64,000 nucleotides of DNA from NCBI GenBank assembly GCA_027886175.1, contig JAJNNQ010000142.1, positions 2,672,501-2,736,500 of the forward strand, read 5' to 3'. The translations under genes and the position numbers were made by a program. Source of the DNA: Phylloscopus collybita. Lineage: Eukaryota > Chordata > Aves > Passeriformes > Phylloscopidae. The number at the start of each line of letters is the position of its first letter. Position 1 is the first letter of the stretch. The notes under the pieces are model-generated. The model did no database searches. It saw only the letters and a list, made by a program, of their open reading frames with translations, and was not told the DNA's origin. Positions 37,501-50,317 of the stretch are shown piece after piece.

Positions 37501-38200
37501 TGCACCTGGGAGACATCCTCATTTGTATGGAATTTTAGTGGAATTTTAATAGGCGGAAGCCTAGTGGCAGGCACACATTAGACACTAACGGTGGCCCATT
37601 TCCATGGGAAACCAAAGTCTCCACTCCAGGTTCCTGATGTCAGTTTGTAGGAGGCCTTTGGCACTACAAGGGCAGACAAAGTTTTGTCTGGTGGTTGATT
37701 GCATCGAGGAGATATCCTCATTTGTATGGAATTTCAGCAGGCAGAAGCCCAGTGGCAGGCAGACAGCATTAGACACGAACAGTGGACCTTTTCAATGGGA
37801 AACCAAAGTCTCCACCTCACGTTCCTGATGTCAGTTTGTAGGAGGCCTTTGGAACTACAAGGGCAGACAAAATTCCATCTGGTGGTAAATTGCACCTGGG
37901 AGATATCCTCATTTGTATAGAATTATAGAGGAATTTAATTGCGCAGAATCCCAGCGACAGGTAGACAGAATTAGACATGAATAGTGGCCCTTTTCTAGGG
38001 GAAAACAAAGCCTCCAGGCCAGGTTCCTGATGTCAGTTTTTAGGAGGCCTTTGGCACTACAAGAACAGACAAACTTCCAACTAGTGGCATATTGCAGCTT
38101 GGAGATATACTCATTTGTATGGAATTTTAGTGGAATTAAAGCAGGCAGAAGCGCAGTGTCAAGAAAACAGCATTGAAAACCAACGGTGGCCCATTTCTAT
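34503..38200 (+). repeat. HOR unit 5 (19-mer, lacks B)
   Basis: Order A C D E F G H I J K L M N O P Q R S T, 3698 bp, the most frequent long form (also units 11 and 14). The first half shares private variants with unit 11: CTATGAAAC in C, ATTAGATGGGAACGG and CGTACAGGATG around F/G. The second half shares CGTTATTGAAGTC in J (about 36,078) with unit 14. The unit is therefore a mosaic. Confidence 0.92.
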
Positions 38201-41200
38201 GGGAAACCAAAGTCTCCACCCCACGTTCCTGATGTCCGTTTCTAGGAGGCTTTTGGCAGTACAAGAGCAGACAGACTTCCAACTGGTGGCATATTGCATC
38301 GGGGAGATATCCTCATTTGTATGGAATTTTAGTGGAATTTTAGTAGGCATAAGCCCAGTGTATGGCAGACAGCATTAGACACGAACGGTGACCCATTTCT
38401 AAGGGAAACCAAAGTCTCCACCCCACGTTCCTGATGTCCGTTTCTAGGAGGGCTTTGGCACTACAAGGGCAGACAAACTTCCACCTGGTGGTAGATTTCA
38501 CCTGGGAGATATCCTCATTTCTATGGAACTTCAGCAGTCATAGCGACAGTGCCAGGCAGACAGCATTAGACGCGAACGGTGGCCCATTTCTTTGGGAAAC
38601 CAAAGTCTCCACCGCACGTTCCTGATGTCAGTTTTTAGGAGGCCTTTGGCACTACAAGGGCAGACAAACTTCCAACGGGTGGTAGATTGCACCTGGGAGA
38701 CATCCTCATTTGTGAGGGATTTCAGCAGGCATAACCCCAGTGCCAGGCAGACAGCATTAGACACGAACGGTGGCCCTTTTCCGTGGGAAACCAAAATCTC
38801 CACCCCACGTTGCTGATGTCACTTTGTAGGAGGCATTTTCCAATATAAGGGCAGAGAAACTTCCATCTGGTTGTCGATTGCACCTGGGAGATATCCTCAT
38901 TTCTATTGAATTTTAGTGGAATTTTAGTAGGAAGAAGCCCAGTGGCAGGCAGACAGTATTAGGCACGAACGGTGGCTCATTTCTATGGGAAACCAAAGTC
39001 TCCACACCACGTACCCGCTGTCCATTTCTAGGAGACCTTTGGCACTACAAGGGCAGACAAACTTCCACCTTGTGGTAGATTGCACCTTGGAGATATCCTC
39101 ATCTGTATGCAACTTCAGCAGTCATAACCACAGTGCCAGGCAGACAGCATTAGACGGGAACGGCGGTCCTTTTCCATGGGAAACCAAAGTCTCCACACCA
39201 CGTACCGGATGTCAGGTTTTAGGAGGCATTTGGCAGTACAAGGGCAGACAAACTTCCGTCTGGTGGTTGATTGCATCGGGGAGATATCCTCATTTGTATG
39301 GAATTTCAGCACGTAGAAACCCAGTGGCAGGCAGACAGCATAAGACACGAACGGTGGCCCATTTCTAAGGGAAACCAAAGTCTCCACCCCACGTTCCTGT
39401 TGTCCGTTTCTAGGAGGCCTTTGGAACTACAAGGGCAGACAAACTTCCACCTGGTGGTAGATTGCACCTGGGAGATATCCTCATTTGTATGGAACCTCTG
39501 CAGTCCTAACTACAGTGCCAGGCAGACAGCATTAGTCACGAACGGTGGTCCTTTTCCATGGGAAACCAAAGTCTCCACACAACGTTCCCGATGTCAGGTT
39601 TTAGGAGACCTTTGGCAGTACAAGGGCAGACAATCTTCCGTCTGGTGGTTGATTGCATCGGGGAGATATCTTCATTTGTATGGAATTTCAGCAGGTAGAA
39701 GCCCAGTGGCAGGCAGACAGCATTAGACATGAACGGTGGCCCTTTTCCTATGGGCAACCAAAGTCTCCATGCCACGTTCCTGAAGTCAGGTTTTAGGAGA
39801 CCTTTGGCAGTACAAGGGCAGACAAACTTCCATCTGGTGGGAAATTCTATTTGGGAGATAACCTCATTTGTAGGGAATATTAGTAGGCATATGCCCACTG
39901 GCACTCAGACAGCATTAGACACGAACAGTGGCCCTTTTCCATGGAAAAAGAAATTATCCATCCTATGTTCCTGATGTCAGTTTGAAGGAGGCCTTTGGTA
40001 CTACAAGGGCAGACAAACTTCCAACTGGCGGTAGATTGCACCTCGGAGATGTCCTCATTTGTATGGAATTTTAGTGGTATTTTAGTACTCAGCAGCCCAG
40101 ACAGACAGCATTAAACATGAACGGTGGGCCTTTTCCATAGGAAACCAAAGTCTCCAGGTGAGGTTCCGAATGTCAGTTTGAAGGAGGCCTTTGTCACTGC
40201 AAGAGCAGACAAACTTCCATCTGGTGGCATATTGCGTCTGGGAGATATCCTCATTTGTATGTAATTTCAGTAGTCATAAGCCCAGTGGCAAGGGGGCAGT
40301 ATTAAACACCAAGGGTGTCCTGTTTCCATGGGAAACCAAAGCGTCCTCTCCAGATTCCTGATGTCAGTTTGTAGGAGGCCATTGGCATTAAAAGGGTAGA
40401 CAAACTTTCAACTGGCAGTAGACTCCATCTGGGAGATATCCTCATTTGTATGGAATTTCAGCACGTAGAAACCCCGTGGCAGGCAGACAGCATAAGACAC
40501 GAACGGTGGCCCATTTCTAAGGGAAACCAAAGTCTCCACCCCACGTTCCTGTTGTCCGTTTCTAGGAGGCCTTTGGCACTACAAGGGCAGGCAAACTTCC
40601 ACCTGGTGGTAGATTGCACCTGGGAGATATCCTCATTTGTATGGAACCTCTGCAGTCCTAACTACAGTGCCAGGCAGACAGCATTAGTCACGAACGGTGG
40701 TCCTTTTCCATGGGAAACCAAAGTCTCCACACAACGTTCCCGATGTCAGGTTTTAGGAGACCTTTGGCAGTACAAGGGCAGACAATCTTCCGTCTGGTGG
40801 TTGATTGCATCGGGAAGATATCTTCATTTGTATGGAATTTCAGCAGGTAGAAGCCCAGTGGCAGGCAGACAGCATTAGACATGAACGGTGGCCCTTTTCC
40901 TATGGGCAACCAAAGTCTCCATGCCACGTTCCTGAAGTCAGGTTTTAGGAGACCTTTGGCAGTACAAGGGCAGACAAACTTCCATCTGGTGGGAAATTCT
41001 ATTTGGGAGATAACCTCATTTGTAGGGAATATTAGTAGGCATATGCCCACTGGCACTCAGACAGCATTAGACACGAACAGTGGCCCTTTTCCATGGAAAA
41101 AGAAATTATCCATCCTATGTTCCTGATGTCAGTTTGAAGGAGGCCTTTGGTACTACAAGGGCAGACAAACTTCCAACTGGCGGTAGATTGCACCTCGGAG

Positions 41201-42660
41201 ATGTCCTCATTTGTATGGAATTTTAGTGGTATTTTAGTACTCAGCAGCCCAGACAGACAGCATTAAACATGAACGGTGGGCCTTTTCCATAGGAAACCAA
41301 AGTCTCCAGGTGAGGTTCCGAATGTCAGTTTGAAGGAGGCCTTTGTCACTGCAAGAGCAGACAAACTTCCATCTGGTGGCATATTGCGTCTGGGAGATAT
41401 CCTCATTTGTATGTAATTTCAGTAGTCATAAGCCCAGTGGCAAGGGGGCAGTATTAAACACCAAGGGTGTCCTGTTTCCATGGGAAACCAAAGCGTCCTC
41501 TCCAGATTCCTGATGTCAGTTTGTAGGAGGCCATTGGCATTAAAAGGGTAGACAAACTTTCAACTGGTAGTAGACTCCATCTGGGAGATATCCTCATTTG
41601 TATGGAATTTTACTAGGCATAAGCCCAGTGGCAGGCACATAGCATTAGACACAAACGGTGGCCCATTTCCATGGGAAACCAAAGTCTCCACCCCACGTTC
41701 CTGATGTCAGTTTTTAGGAGGCCTTTGGCACTACAAGGGCAGACAAACTTCCACCTGGTGGTAGATTTCACCTGGGAGATATCCTCATTTCTATGGAACT
41801 TCAGCAGTCATAACCACAGTGCCAGGCAGACAGCATTAGACGCGAACGGTGGTCCTTTTCCATGGGAAACCAAAGTCTCCACCCTAGGTTCCTGATGTCA
41901 GTTTGTAGGAGGCCTTTGGAACCACAAGGGCAAAGAAACTTCCATCTGGTGTTAGATTTCACCTGGGAGATATTCTCATTTGTATGGAATTTTAGTGGAA
42001 TTTTAGTAGGCAGAATCCCAGCGGCAGGAAGACAGCATTAGACACGAACGGTGACCCATTTCCTTGGGAAACCAAAGTCTCCACCCCACGATCCTAATGT
42101 CATTTTCTAGGAGGCCTCTGGCACTACAAGAGGAGACAAACTTCCAACTGGTGGCATATTGCATCTGGGAGATATCCTCATTTGTATGTAATTTTAGTAG
42201 CCATAAGCCCACTGGCAGGCAGACAGCATTAGACACGAACAGTGGACCTTTTCAATGGGAAACCAAAGTCTCCACCTCACGTTCCTGATGTCAGTTTGTA
42301 GGAGGCCTTTGGAACTACAAGGGCAGACAAAATTCCATCTGGTGGTAAATTGCACCTGGGAGATATCCTCATTTGTATAGAATTATAGAGGAATTTAATT
42401 GCGCAGAATCCCAGCGACAGGTAGACAGAATTAGACATGAATAGTGGCCCTTTTCTAGGGGAAAACAAAGCCTCCAGGCCAGGTTCCTGATGTCAGTTTT
42501 TAGGAGGCCTTTGGCACTACAAGAACAGACAAACTTCCAACTAGTGGCATATTGCAGCTTGGAGATATACTCATTTGTATGGAATTTTAGTGGAATTAAA
42601 GCAGGCAGAAGCGCAGTGTCAAGAAAACAGCATTGAAAACCAACGGTGGCCCATTTCTAT
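38201..42660 (+). repeat. HOR unit 6 (23-mer) with internal duplication and deletion
   Basis: Order A C D E F G H I J K L M/G H I J K L M N O P/R S T, 4460 bp. Relative to the 3698-bp form it gained 1152 bp (six monomers) by a duplication whose joint is an M/G fusion near 40,441-40,459. It lost 390 bp (Q and R) by a P/R joint near 42,210-42,218. The arithmetic 3698 + 1152 - 390 = 4460 accounts for the length exactly. Confidence 0.92.
39307..41610 (+). repeat. 1152-bp tandem duplication inside unit 6
   Basis: Copy 1 runs about 39,307-40,458 and copy 2 about 40,459-41,610, each spanning the end of G through most of M. The offset is 1152 bp and the copies are nearly identical. At the joint, M sequence ending CATTTGTATGGAATTT continues with the G end CAGCACGTAGAAACC instead of TACTAGGCATAAGCCC. 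The two types share identical bases there, as expected for unequal homologous exchange. Confidence 0.9.
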
Positions 42661-44240
42661 GGGAAACCAAAGTCTCCACCCCACGTTCCTGATGTCCGTT
42701 TCTAGGAGGCTTTTGGCACTACAAGAGCAGACAGACTTCCAACTGGTGGCATATTGCATCGGGGAGATATCCTCATTTGTATGGAATTTTAGTGGAATTT
42801 TAGTAGGCATAAGCCCAGTGTATGGCAGACAGCATTAGACACGAACGGTGACCCATTTCTAAGGGAAACCAAAGTCTCCACCCCACGTTCCTGATGTCCG
42901 TTTCTAGGAGGGCTTTGGCACTACAAGGGCAGACAAACTTCCACCTGGTGGTAGATTTCACCTGGGAGATATCCTCATTTCTATGGAACTTCAGCAGTCA
43001 TAACCACAGTGCCAGGCAGACAGCATTAGACGCGAACGGTGGTCCTTTTCCATGGGAAACCAAAGTCTCCACCCTAGGTTCCTGATGTCAGTTTGTAGGA
43101 GGCCTTTGGAACCACAAGGGCAAAGAAACTTCCATCTGGTGTTAGATTTCACCTGGGAGATATTCTCATTTGTATGGAATTTTAGTGGAATTTTAGTAGG
43201 CAGAATCCCAGCAGCAGGAAGACAGCATTAGACACGAACGGTGACCCATTTCCTTGGGAAACCAAAGTCTCCACCCCACGATCCTAATGTCATTTTCTAG
43301 GAGGCCTCTGGCACTACAAGAGGAGACAAACTTCCAACTGGTGGCATATTGCATCTGGGAGATATCCTCATTTGTATGTAATTTTAGTAGCCATAAGCCC
43401 ACTGGCAGTCAGACAGCATTAGACACGAACGGTGTCCCTTTTCCATGGGAAACCAAAGTCTCTGCCCCAGATTCCTGATGTCAATTTGTATGAAGCCTCT
43501 TGCTCTACAGGGGCCGACAAACTTCCATCTGATTGTAGATTGCACCTGGGAGACATCCTCATTTGTATGGAATTTTAGTGGAATTTTAATAGGCGGAAGC
43601 CTAGTGGCAGGCACACATTAGACACTAACGGTGGCCCATTTCCATGGGAAACCAAAGTCTCCACTCCAGGTTCCTGATGTCAGTTTGTAGGAGGCCTTTG
43701 GCACTACAAGGGCAGACAAAGTTTTGTCTGGTGGTTGATTGCATCGAGGAGATATCCTCATTTGTATGGAATTTCAGCAGGCAGAAGCCCAGTGGCAGGC
43801 AGACAGCATTAGACACGAACAGTGGACCTTTTCAATGGGAAACCAAAGTCTCCACCTCACGTTCCTGATGTCAGTTTGTAGGAGGCCTTTGGAACTACAA
43901 GGGCAGACAAAATTCCATCTGGTGGTAAATTGCACCTGGGAGATATCCTCATTTGTATAGAATTATAGAGGAATTTAATTGCGCAGAATCCCAGCGACAG
44001 GTAGACAGAATTAGACATGAATAGTGGCCCTTTTCTAGGGGAAAACAAAGCCTCCAGGCCAGGTTCCTGATGTCAGTTTTTAGGAGGCCTTTGGCACTAC
44101 AAGAACAGACAAACTTCCAACTAGTGGCATATTGCAGCTTGGAGATATACTCATTTGTATGGAATTTTAGTGGAATTAAAGCAGGCAGAAGCGCAGTGTC
44201 AAGAAAACAGCATTGAAAACCAACGGTGGCCCATTTCTAT
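42661..44240 (+). repeat. HOR unit 7 (compact 8-mer, C/N fusion)
   Basis: Order A C/N O P Q R S T, 1580 bp. The second monomer starts as C (AGGGCTTTGG) and ends as N (CATAACCACAGTGCC, then GGTGGTCCTTTTCC). The switch lies upstream of about 43,007. Types D to M are lost. Confidence 0.9.
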
Positions 44241-45809
44241 GGGAAACCAAAGTCTCCACCCCACGTTCCTGATGTCCGTTTCTAGGAGGCTTTTGGCACT
44301 ACAAGAGCAGACAGACTTCCAACTGGTGGCATATTGCATCGGGGAGATATCCTCATTTGTATGTAATTTTAGTGGAATTTTAGTAGGCATAAGCCCAGTG
44401 TATGGCAGACAGCATTAGACACGAACGGTGACCCATTTCTAAGGGAAACCAAAGTCTCCACCCCACGTTCCTGATGTCCGTTTCTAGGAGGGCTTTGGCA
44501 CTACAAGGGCAGACAAACTTCCACCTGGTGGTAGATTTCACCTGGGAGATATCCTCATTTCTATGGAACTTCAGCAGTCATAGCCACAGTGCCAGGCAGA
44601 CAGCATTAGACGCGAACGGTGGCCCATTTCTTTGGGAAACCAAAGTCTCCACCGCACGTTCCTGATGTCAGTTTTTAGGAGGCCTTTGGCACTACAAGGG
44701 CAGACAAACTTCCAACGGGTGGTAGATTGCACCTGGGAGACATCCTCATTTGTGAGGGATTTCAGCAGGCATAACCCCAGTGCCAGGCAGACAGCATTAG
44801 ACACGAACGGTGACCCATTTCCTTGGGAAACCAAAGTCTCCACCCCACGATCCTAATGTCATTTTCTAGGAGGCCTCTGGCACTACAAGAGGAGACAAAC
44901 TTCCAACTGGTGGCATATTGCATCTGGGAGATATCCTCATTTGTATGTAATTTTAGTAGCCATAAGCCCACTGGCAGTCAGACAGCATTAGACACGAACG
45001 GTGTCCCTTTTCCATGGGAAACCAAAGTCTCTGCCCCAGATTCCTGATGTCAATTTGTATGAAGCCTCTTGCTCTACAGGGGCCGACAAACTTCCATCTG
45101 GTTGTAGATTGCACCTGGGAGACATCCTCATTTGTATGGAATTTTAGTGGAATTTTAATAGGCGGAAGCCTAGTGGCAGGCACACATTAGACACTAACGG
45201 TGGCCCATTTCCATGGGAAACCAAAGTCTCCACTCCAGGTTCCTGATGTCAGTTTGTAGGAGGCCTTTGGCACTACAAGGGCAGACAAAGTTTTGTCTGG
45301 TTGTTGATTGCATCGAGGAGATATCCTCATTTGTATGGAATTTCAGCAGGCAGAAGCCCAGTGGCAGGCAGACAGCATTAGACACGAACAGTGGACCTTT
45401 TCAATGGGAAACCAAAGTCTCCACCTCACGTTCCTGATGTCAGTTTGTAGGAGGCCTTTGGAACTACAAGGGCAGACAAAATTCCATCTGGTGGTAAATT
45501 GCACCTGGGAGATATCCTCATTTGTATAGAATTATAGAGGAATTTAATTGCGCAGAATCCCAGCGACAGGTAGACAGAATTAGACATGAATAGTGGCCCT
45601 TTTCTAGGGGAAAACAAAGCCTCCAGGCCAGGTTCCTGATGTCAGTTTTTAGGAGGCCTTTGGCACTACAAGAACAGACAAACTTCCAACTAGTGGCATA
45701 TTGCAGCTTGGAGATATACTCATTTGTATGGAATTTTAGTGGAATTAAAGCAGGCAGAAGCGCAGTGTCAAGAAAACAGCATTGAAAACCAACGGTGGCC
45801 CATTTCTAT
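44241..45809 (+). repeat. HOR unit 8 (compact 8-mer, D/O fusion)
   Basis: Order A C D/O P Q R S T, 1569 bp. The third monomer is D up to CATAACCCCAGTGCC and then has the O end (GGTGACCCATTTCCTTGGG near 44,809). Types E to N are lost. The deletion joint differs from that of the neighbouring 8-mer unit 7, so the two compact units did not arise by simple duplication of one another. Confidence 0.9.
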
Positions 45810-48164
45810 GGGAAACCAAAGTCTCCACCCCACGTTCCTGATGTCCGTTTCTAGGAGGCTTTTGGCACTACAAGAGCAGACAGACTTCCAACTGGTGGCA
45901 TATTGCATCGGGGAGATATCCTCATTTGTATGGAATTTTAGTGGAATTTTAGTAGGCATAAGCCCAGTGTATGGCAGACAGCATTAGACACGAACGGTGA
46001 CCCATTTCTAAGGGAAACCAAAGTCTCCACCCCACGTTCCTGATGTCCGTTTCTAGGAGGGCTTTGGCACTACAAGAGCAGACAAACTTCCAACTGGTGG
46101 CATATTGCATCGGGGAGATATCCTCATTTGTATGGAATTTTAGTGGAATTTTAGTAGGCATAAGCCCAGTGCCAGGCAGACAGCATTAGACACGAACGGT
46201 GACCCATTTCTAAGGGAAACCAAAGTCTCCACCCCACGTTCCTGATGTCCGTTTCTAGGAGGGCTTTGGCACTACAAGGGCAGACAAACTTCCACCTGGT
46301 GGTAGATTTCACCTGGGAGATATCCTCATTTCTATGGAACTTCAGCAGTCATAGCCACAGTGCCAGGCAGACAGCATTAGACGCGAACGGTGGCCCATTT
46401 CTTTGGGAAACCAAAGTCTCCACCGCACGTTCCTGATGTCAGTTTTTAGGAGGCCTTTGGCACTACAAGGGCAGACAAACTTCCAACGGGTGGTAGATTG
46501 CACCTGGGAGACATCCTCATTTGTGAGGGATTTCAGCAGGCATAACCCCAGTGCCAGGCAGACAGCATTAGACACGAACGGTGGCCCTTTTCCGTGGGAA
46601 ACCAAAATCTCCACCCCACGTTGCTGATGTCACTTTGTAGGAGGCATTTTCCAATATAAGGGCAGAGAAACTTCCATCTGGTTGTCGATTGCACCTGGGA
46701 GATATCCTCATTTCTATTGAATTTTAGTGGAATTTTAGTAGGAAGAAGCCCAGTGGCAGGCAGACAGTATTAGACACGAACAGTGGCTCATTTCTATGGG
46801 AAACCAAAGTCTCCACACCACGTACCCGCTGTCCATTTCTAGGAGACCTTTGGCACTACAAGGGCAGACAAACTTCATCCTTGTGGTAGATTGCACCTTG
46901 GAGATATCCTCATCTGTATGCAACTTCAGCAGTCATAACCACAGTGCCAGGCAGACAGCATTAGACGGGAACGGCGGTCCTTTTCCATGGGAAACCAAAG
47001 TCTCCACACCACGTACCGGATGTCAGGTTTTAGGAGGCATTTGGCAGTACAAGGGCAGACAAACTTCCGTCTGGTGGTTGATTGCATCGGGGAGATATCC
47101 TCATTTGTATGGAATTTCAGCACGTAGAAACCCAGTGGCAGGCAGACAGCATAAGACACGAACGGTGGCCCATTTCTAAGGGAAACCAAAGTCTCCACCC
47201 CACGTTCCTGTTGTCCGTTTCTAGGAGGCCTTTGGCACTACAAGGGCAGACAAACTTCCACCTGGTGGTAGATTGCACCTGGGAGATATCCTCATTTGTA
47301 TGGAACCTCTGCAGTCCTAACTACAGTGCCAGGCAGACAGCATTAGTCACGAACGGTGGTCCTTTTCCATGGGAAACCAAAGTCTCTGCCCCAGATTCCT
47401 GATGTCAATTTGTATGAAGCCTCTTGCTCTACAGGGGCCGACAAACTTCCATCTGATTGTAGATTGCACCTGGGAGACATCCTCATTTGTATGGAATTTT
47501 AGTGGAATTTTAATAGGCGGAAGCCTAGTGGCAGGCACACATTAGACACTAACGGTGGCCCATTTCCATGGGAAACCAAAGTCTCCACTCCAGGTTCCTG
47601 ATGTCAGTTTGTAGGAGGCCTTTGGCACTACAAGGGCAGACAAAGTTTTGTCTGGTGGTTGATTGCATCGAGGAGATATCCTCATTTGTATGGAATTTCA
47701 GCAGGCAGAAGCCCAGTGGCAGGCAGACAGCATTAGACACGAACAGTGGACCTTTTCAATGGGAAACCAAAGTCTCCACCTCACGTTCCTGATGTCAGTT
47801 TGTAGGAGGCCTTTGGAACTACAAGGGCAGACAAAATTCCATCTGGTGGTAAATTGCACCTGGGAGATATCCTCATTTGTATAGAATTATAGAGGAATTT
47901 AATTGCGCAGAATCCCAGCGACAGGTAGACAGAATTAGACATGAATAGTGGCCCTTTTCTAGGGGAAAACAAAGCCTCCAGGCCAGGTTCCTGATGTCAG
48001 TTTTTAGGAGGCCTTTGGCACTACAAGAACAGACAAACTTCCAACTAGTGGCATATTGCAGCTTGGAGATATACTCATTTGTATGGAATTTTAGTGGAAT
48101 TAAAGCAGGCAGAAGCGCAGTGTCAAGAAAACAGCATTGAAAACCAACGGTGGCCCATTTCTAT
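45810..48164 (+). repeat. HOR unit 9 (12-mer)
   Basis: Order A B C D E F G H Q R S T, 2355 bp. It keeps both B and F and skips only I-P through the H-to-Q joint. B ends with CCCAGTGCCAGGCAG rather than CCCAGTGTATGGCAG, a variant shared with unit 12. The E/F region carries AACAGTGGCTC and CTTCATCCTTGTGG, shared only with unit 14. Confidence 0.9.
46012..46213 (+). repeat. Monomer type B (202 bp), taken from unit 9
   Basis: Diagnostic: AGGGCTTTGGCACTACAAGA with CAACTGGTGGCATATTGCAT. It differs from A mainly in GGAGGGC versus GGAGGCT. It is present in units 1, 2, 3, 4, 9 and 12 and absent from 5, 6, 7, 8, 10, 11, 13 and 14. It may have arisen by duplication of A with a C-type start. Confidence 0.9.
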
Positions 48165-50317
48165 GGGAAACCAAAGTCTCCACCCCACGTTCCTGATGTC
48201 CGTTTCTAGGAGGCTTTTGGCACTACAAGAGCAGACAGACTTCCAACTGGTGGCATATTGCATCGGGGAGATATCCTCATTTGTATGGAATTTTAGTGGA
48301 ATTTTAGTAGGCATAAGCCCAGTGTATGGCAGACAGCATTAGACACGAACGGTGACCCATTTCTAAGGGAAACCAAAGTCTCCACCCCACGTTCCTGATG
48401 TCCGTTTCTAGGAGGGCTTTGGCACTACAAGGGCAGACAAACTTCCACCTGGTGGTAGATTTCACCTGGGAGATATCCTCATTTCTATGAAACTTCAGCA
48501 GTCATAGCCACAGTGCCAGGCAGACAGCATTAGACGCGAACGGTGGCCCATTTCTTTGGGAAACCAAAGTCTCCACCGCACGTTCCTGATGTCAGTTTTT
48601 AGGAGGCCTTTGGCACTACAAGGGCAGACAAACTTCCAACGGGTGGTAGATTGCACCTGGGAGACATCCTCATTTGTGAGGGATTTCAGCAGGCATAACC
48701 CCAGTGCCAGGCAGACAGCATTAGACACGAACGGTGGCCCTTTTCCGTGGGAAACCAAAATCTCCACCCCACGTTGCTGATGTCACTTTGTAGGAGGCAT
48801 TTTCCAATATAAGGGCAGAGAAACTTCCATCTGGTTGTCGATTGCACCTGGGAGATATCCTCATTTCTATTGAATTTTAGTGGAATTTTAGTAGGAAGAA
48901 GCCCAGTGGCAGGCAGACAGTATTAGACACGAACGGTGGCTCATTTCTATGGGAAACCAAAGTCTCCACACCACGTACCCGCTGTCCATTTCTAGGAGAC
49001 CTTTGGCACTACAAGGGAAGACAAACTTCCACCTTGTGGTAGATTGCACCTTGGAGATATCCTCATTTGTATGCAACTTCAGCAGTCATAACCACAGTGC
49101 CAGGCAGACAGCATTAGACGGGAACGGCGGTCCTTTTCCATGGGAAACCAAAGTCTCCACACCACGTACCGGATGTCAGGTTTTAGGAGGCATTTGGCAG
49201 TACAAGGGCAGACAAACTTCCGTCTGGTGGTTGATTGCATCGGGGAGATATCCTCATTTGTATGGAATTTCAGCACGTAGAAACCCAGTGGCAGGCAGAC
49301 AGCATAAGACACGAACGGTGGCCCATTTCTAAGGGAAACCAAAGTCTCCACCCCACGTTCCTGTTGTCCGTTTCTAGGAGGCCTTTGGCACTACAAGGGC
49401 AGACAAACTTCCACCTGGTGGTAGATTGCACCTGGGAGATATCCTCATTTGTATGGAACCTCTGCAGTCCTAACTACAGTGCCAGGCAGACAGCATTAGT
49501 CACGAACGGTGGTCCTTTTCCATGGGAAACCAAAGTCTCTGCCCCAGATTCCTGATGTCAATTTGTATGAAGCCTCTTGCTCTACAGGGGCCGACAAACT
49601 TCCATCTGATTGTAGATTGCACCTGGGAGACATCCTCATTTGTATGGAATTTTAGTGGAATTTTAATAGGCGGAAGCCTAGTGGCAGGCACACATTAGAC
49701 ACTAACGGTGGCCCATTTCCATGGGAAACCAAAGTCTCCACTCCAGGTTCCTGATGTCAGTTTGTAGGAGGCCTTTGGCACTACAAGGGCAGACAAAGTT
49801 TTGTCTGGTGGTTGATTGCATCGAGGAGATATCCTCATTTGTATGGAATTTCAGCAGGCAGAAGCCCAGTGGCAGGCAGACAGCATTAGACACGAACAGT
49901 GGACCTTTTCAATGGGAAACCAAAGTCTCCACCTCACGTTCCTGATGTCAGTTTGTAGGAGGCCTTTGGAACTACAAGGGCAGACAAAATTCCATCTGGT
50001 GGTAAATTGCACCTGGGAGATATCCTCATTTGTATAGAATTATAGAGGAATTTAATTGCGCAGAATCCCAGCGACAGGTAGACAGAATTAGACATGAATA
50101 GTGGCCCTTTTCTAGGGGAAAACAAAGCCTCCAGGCCAGGTTCCTGATGTCAGTTTTTAGGAGGCCTTTGGCACTACAAGAACAGACAAACTTCCAACTA
50201 GTGGCATATTGCAGCTTGGAGATATACTCATTTGTATGGAATTTTAGTGGAATTAAAGCAGGCAGAAGCGCAGTGTCAAGAAAACAGCATTGAAAACCAA
50301 CGGTGGCCCATTTCTAT
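48165..50317 (+). repeat. HOR unit 10 (11-mer)
   Basis: Order A C D E F G H Q R S T, 2153 bp. It shares the variant CAAGGGAAGACAAAC in F (about 49,011) with unit 4 at an offset of exactly 15,815 bp. It shares CTATGAAAC in C with units 5 and 11. Confidence 0.9.
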
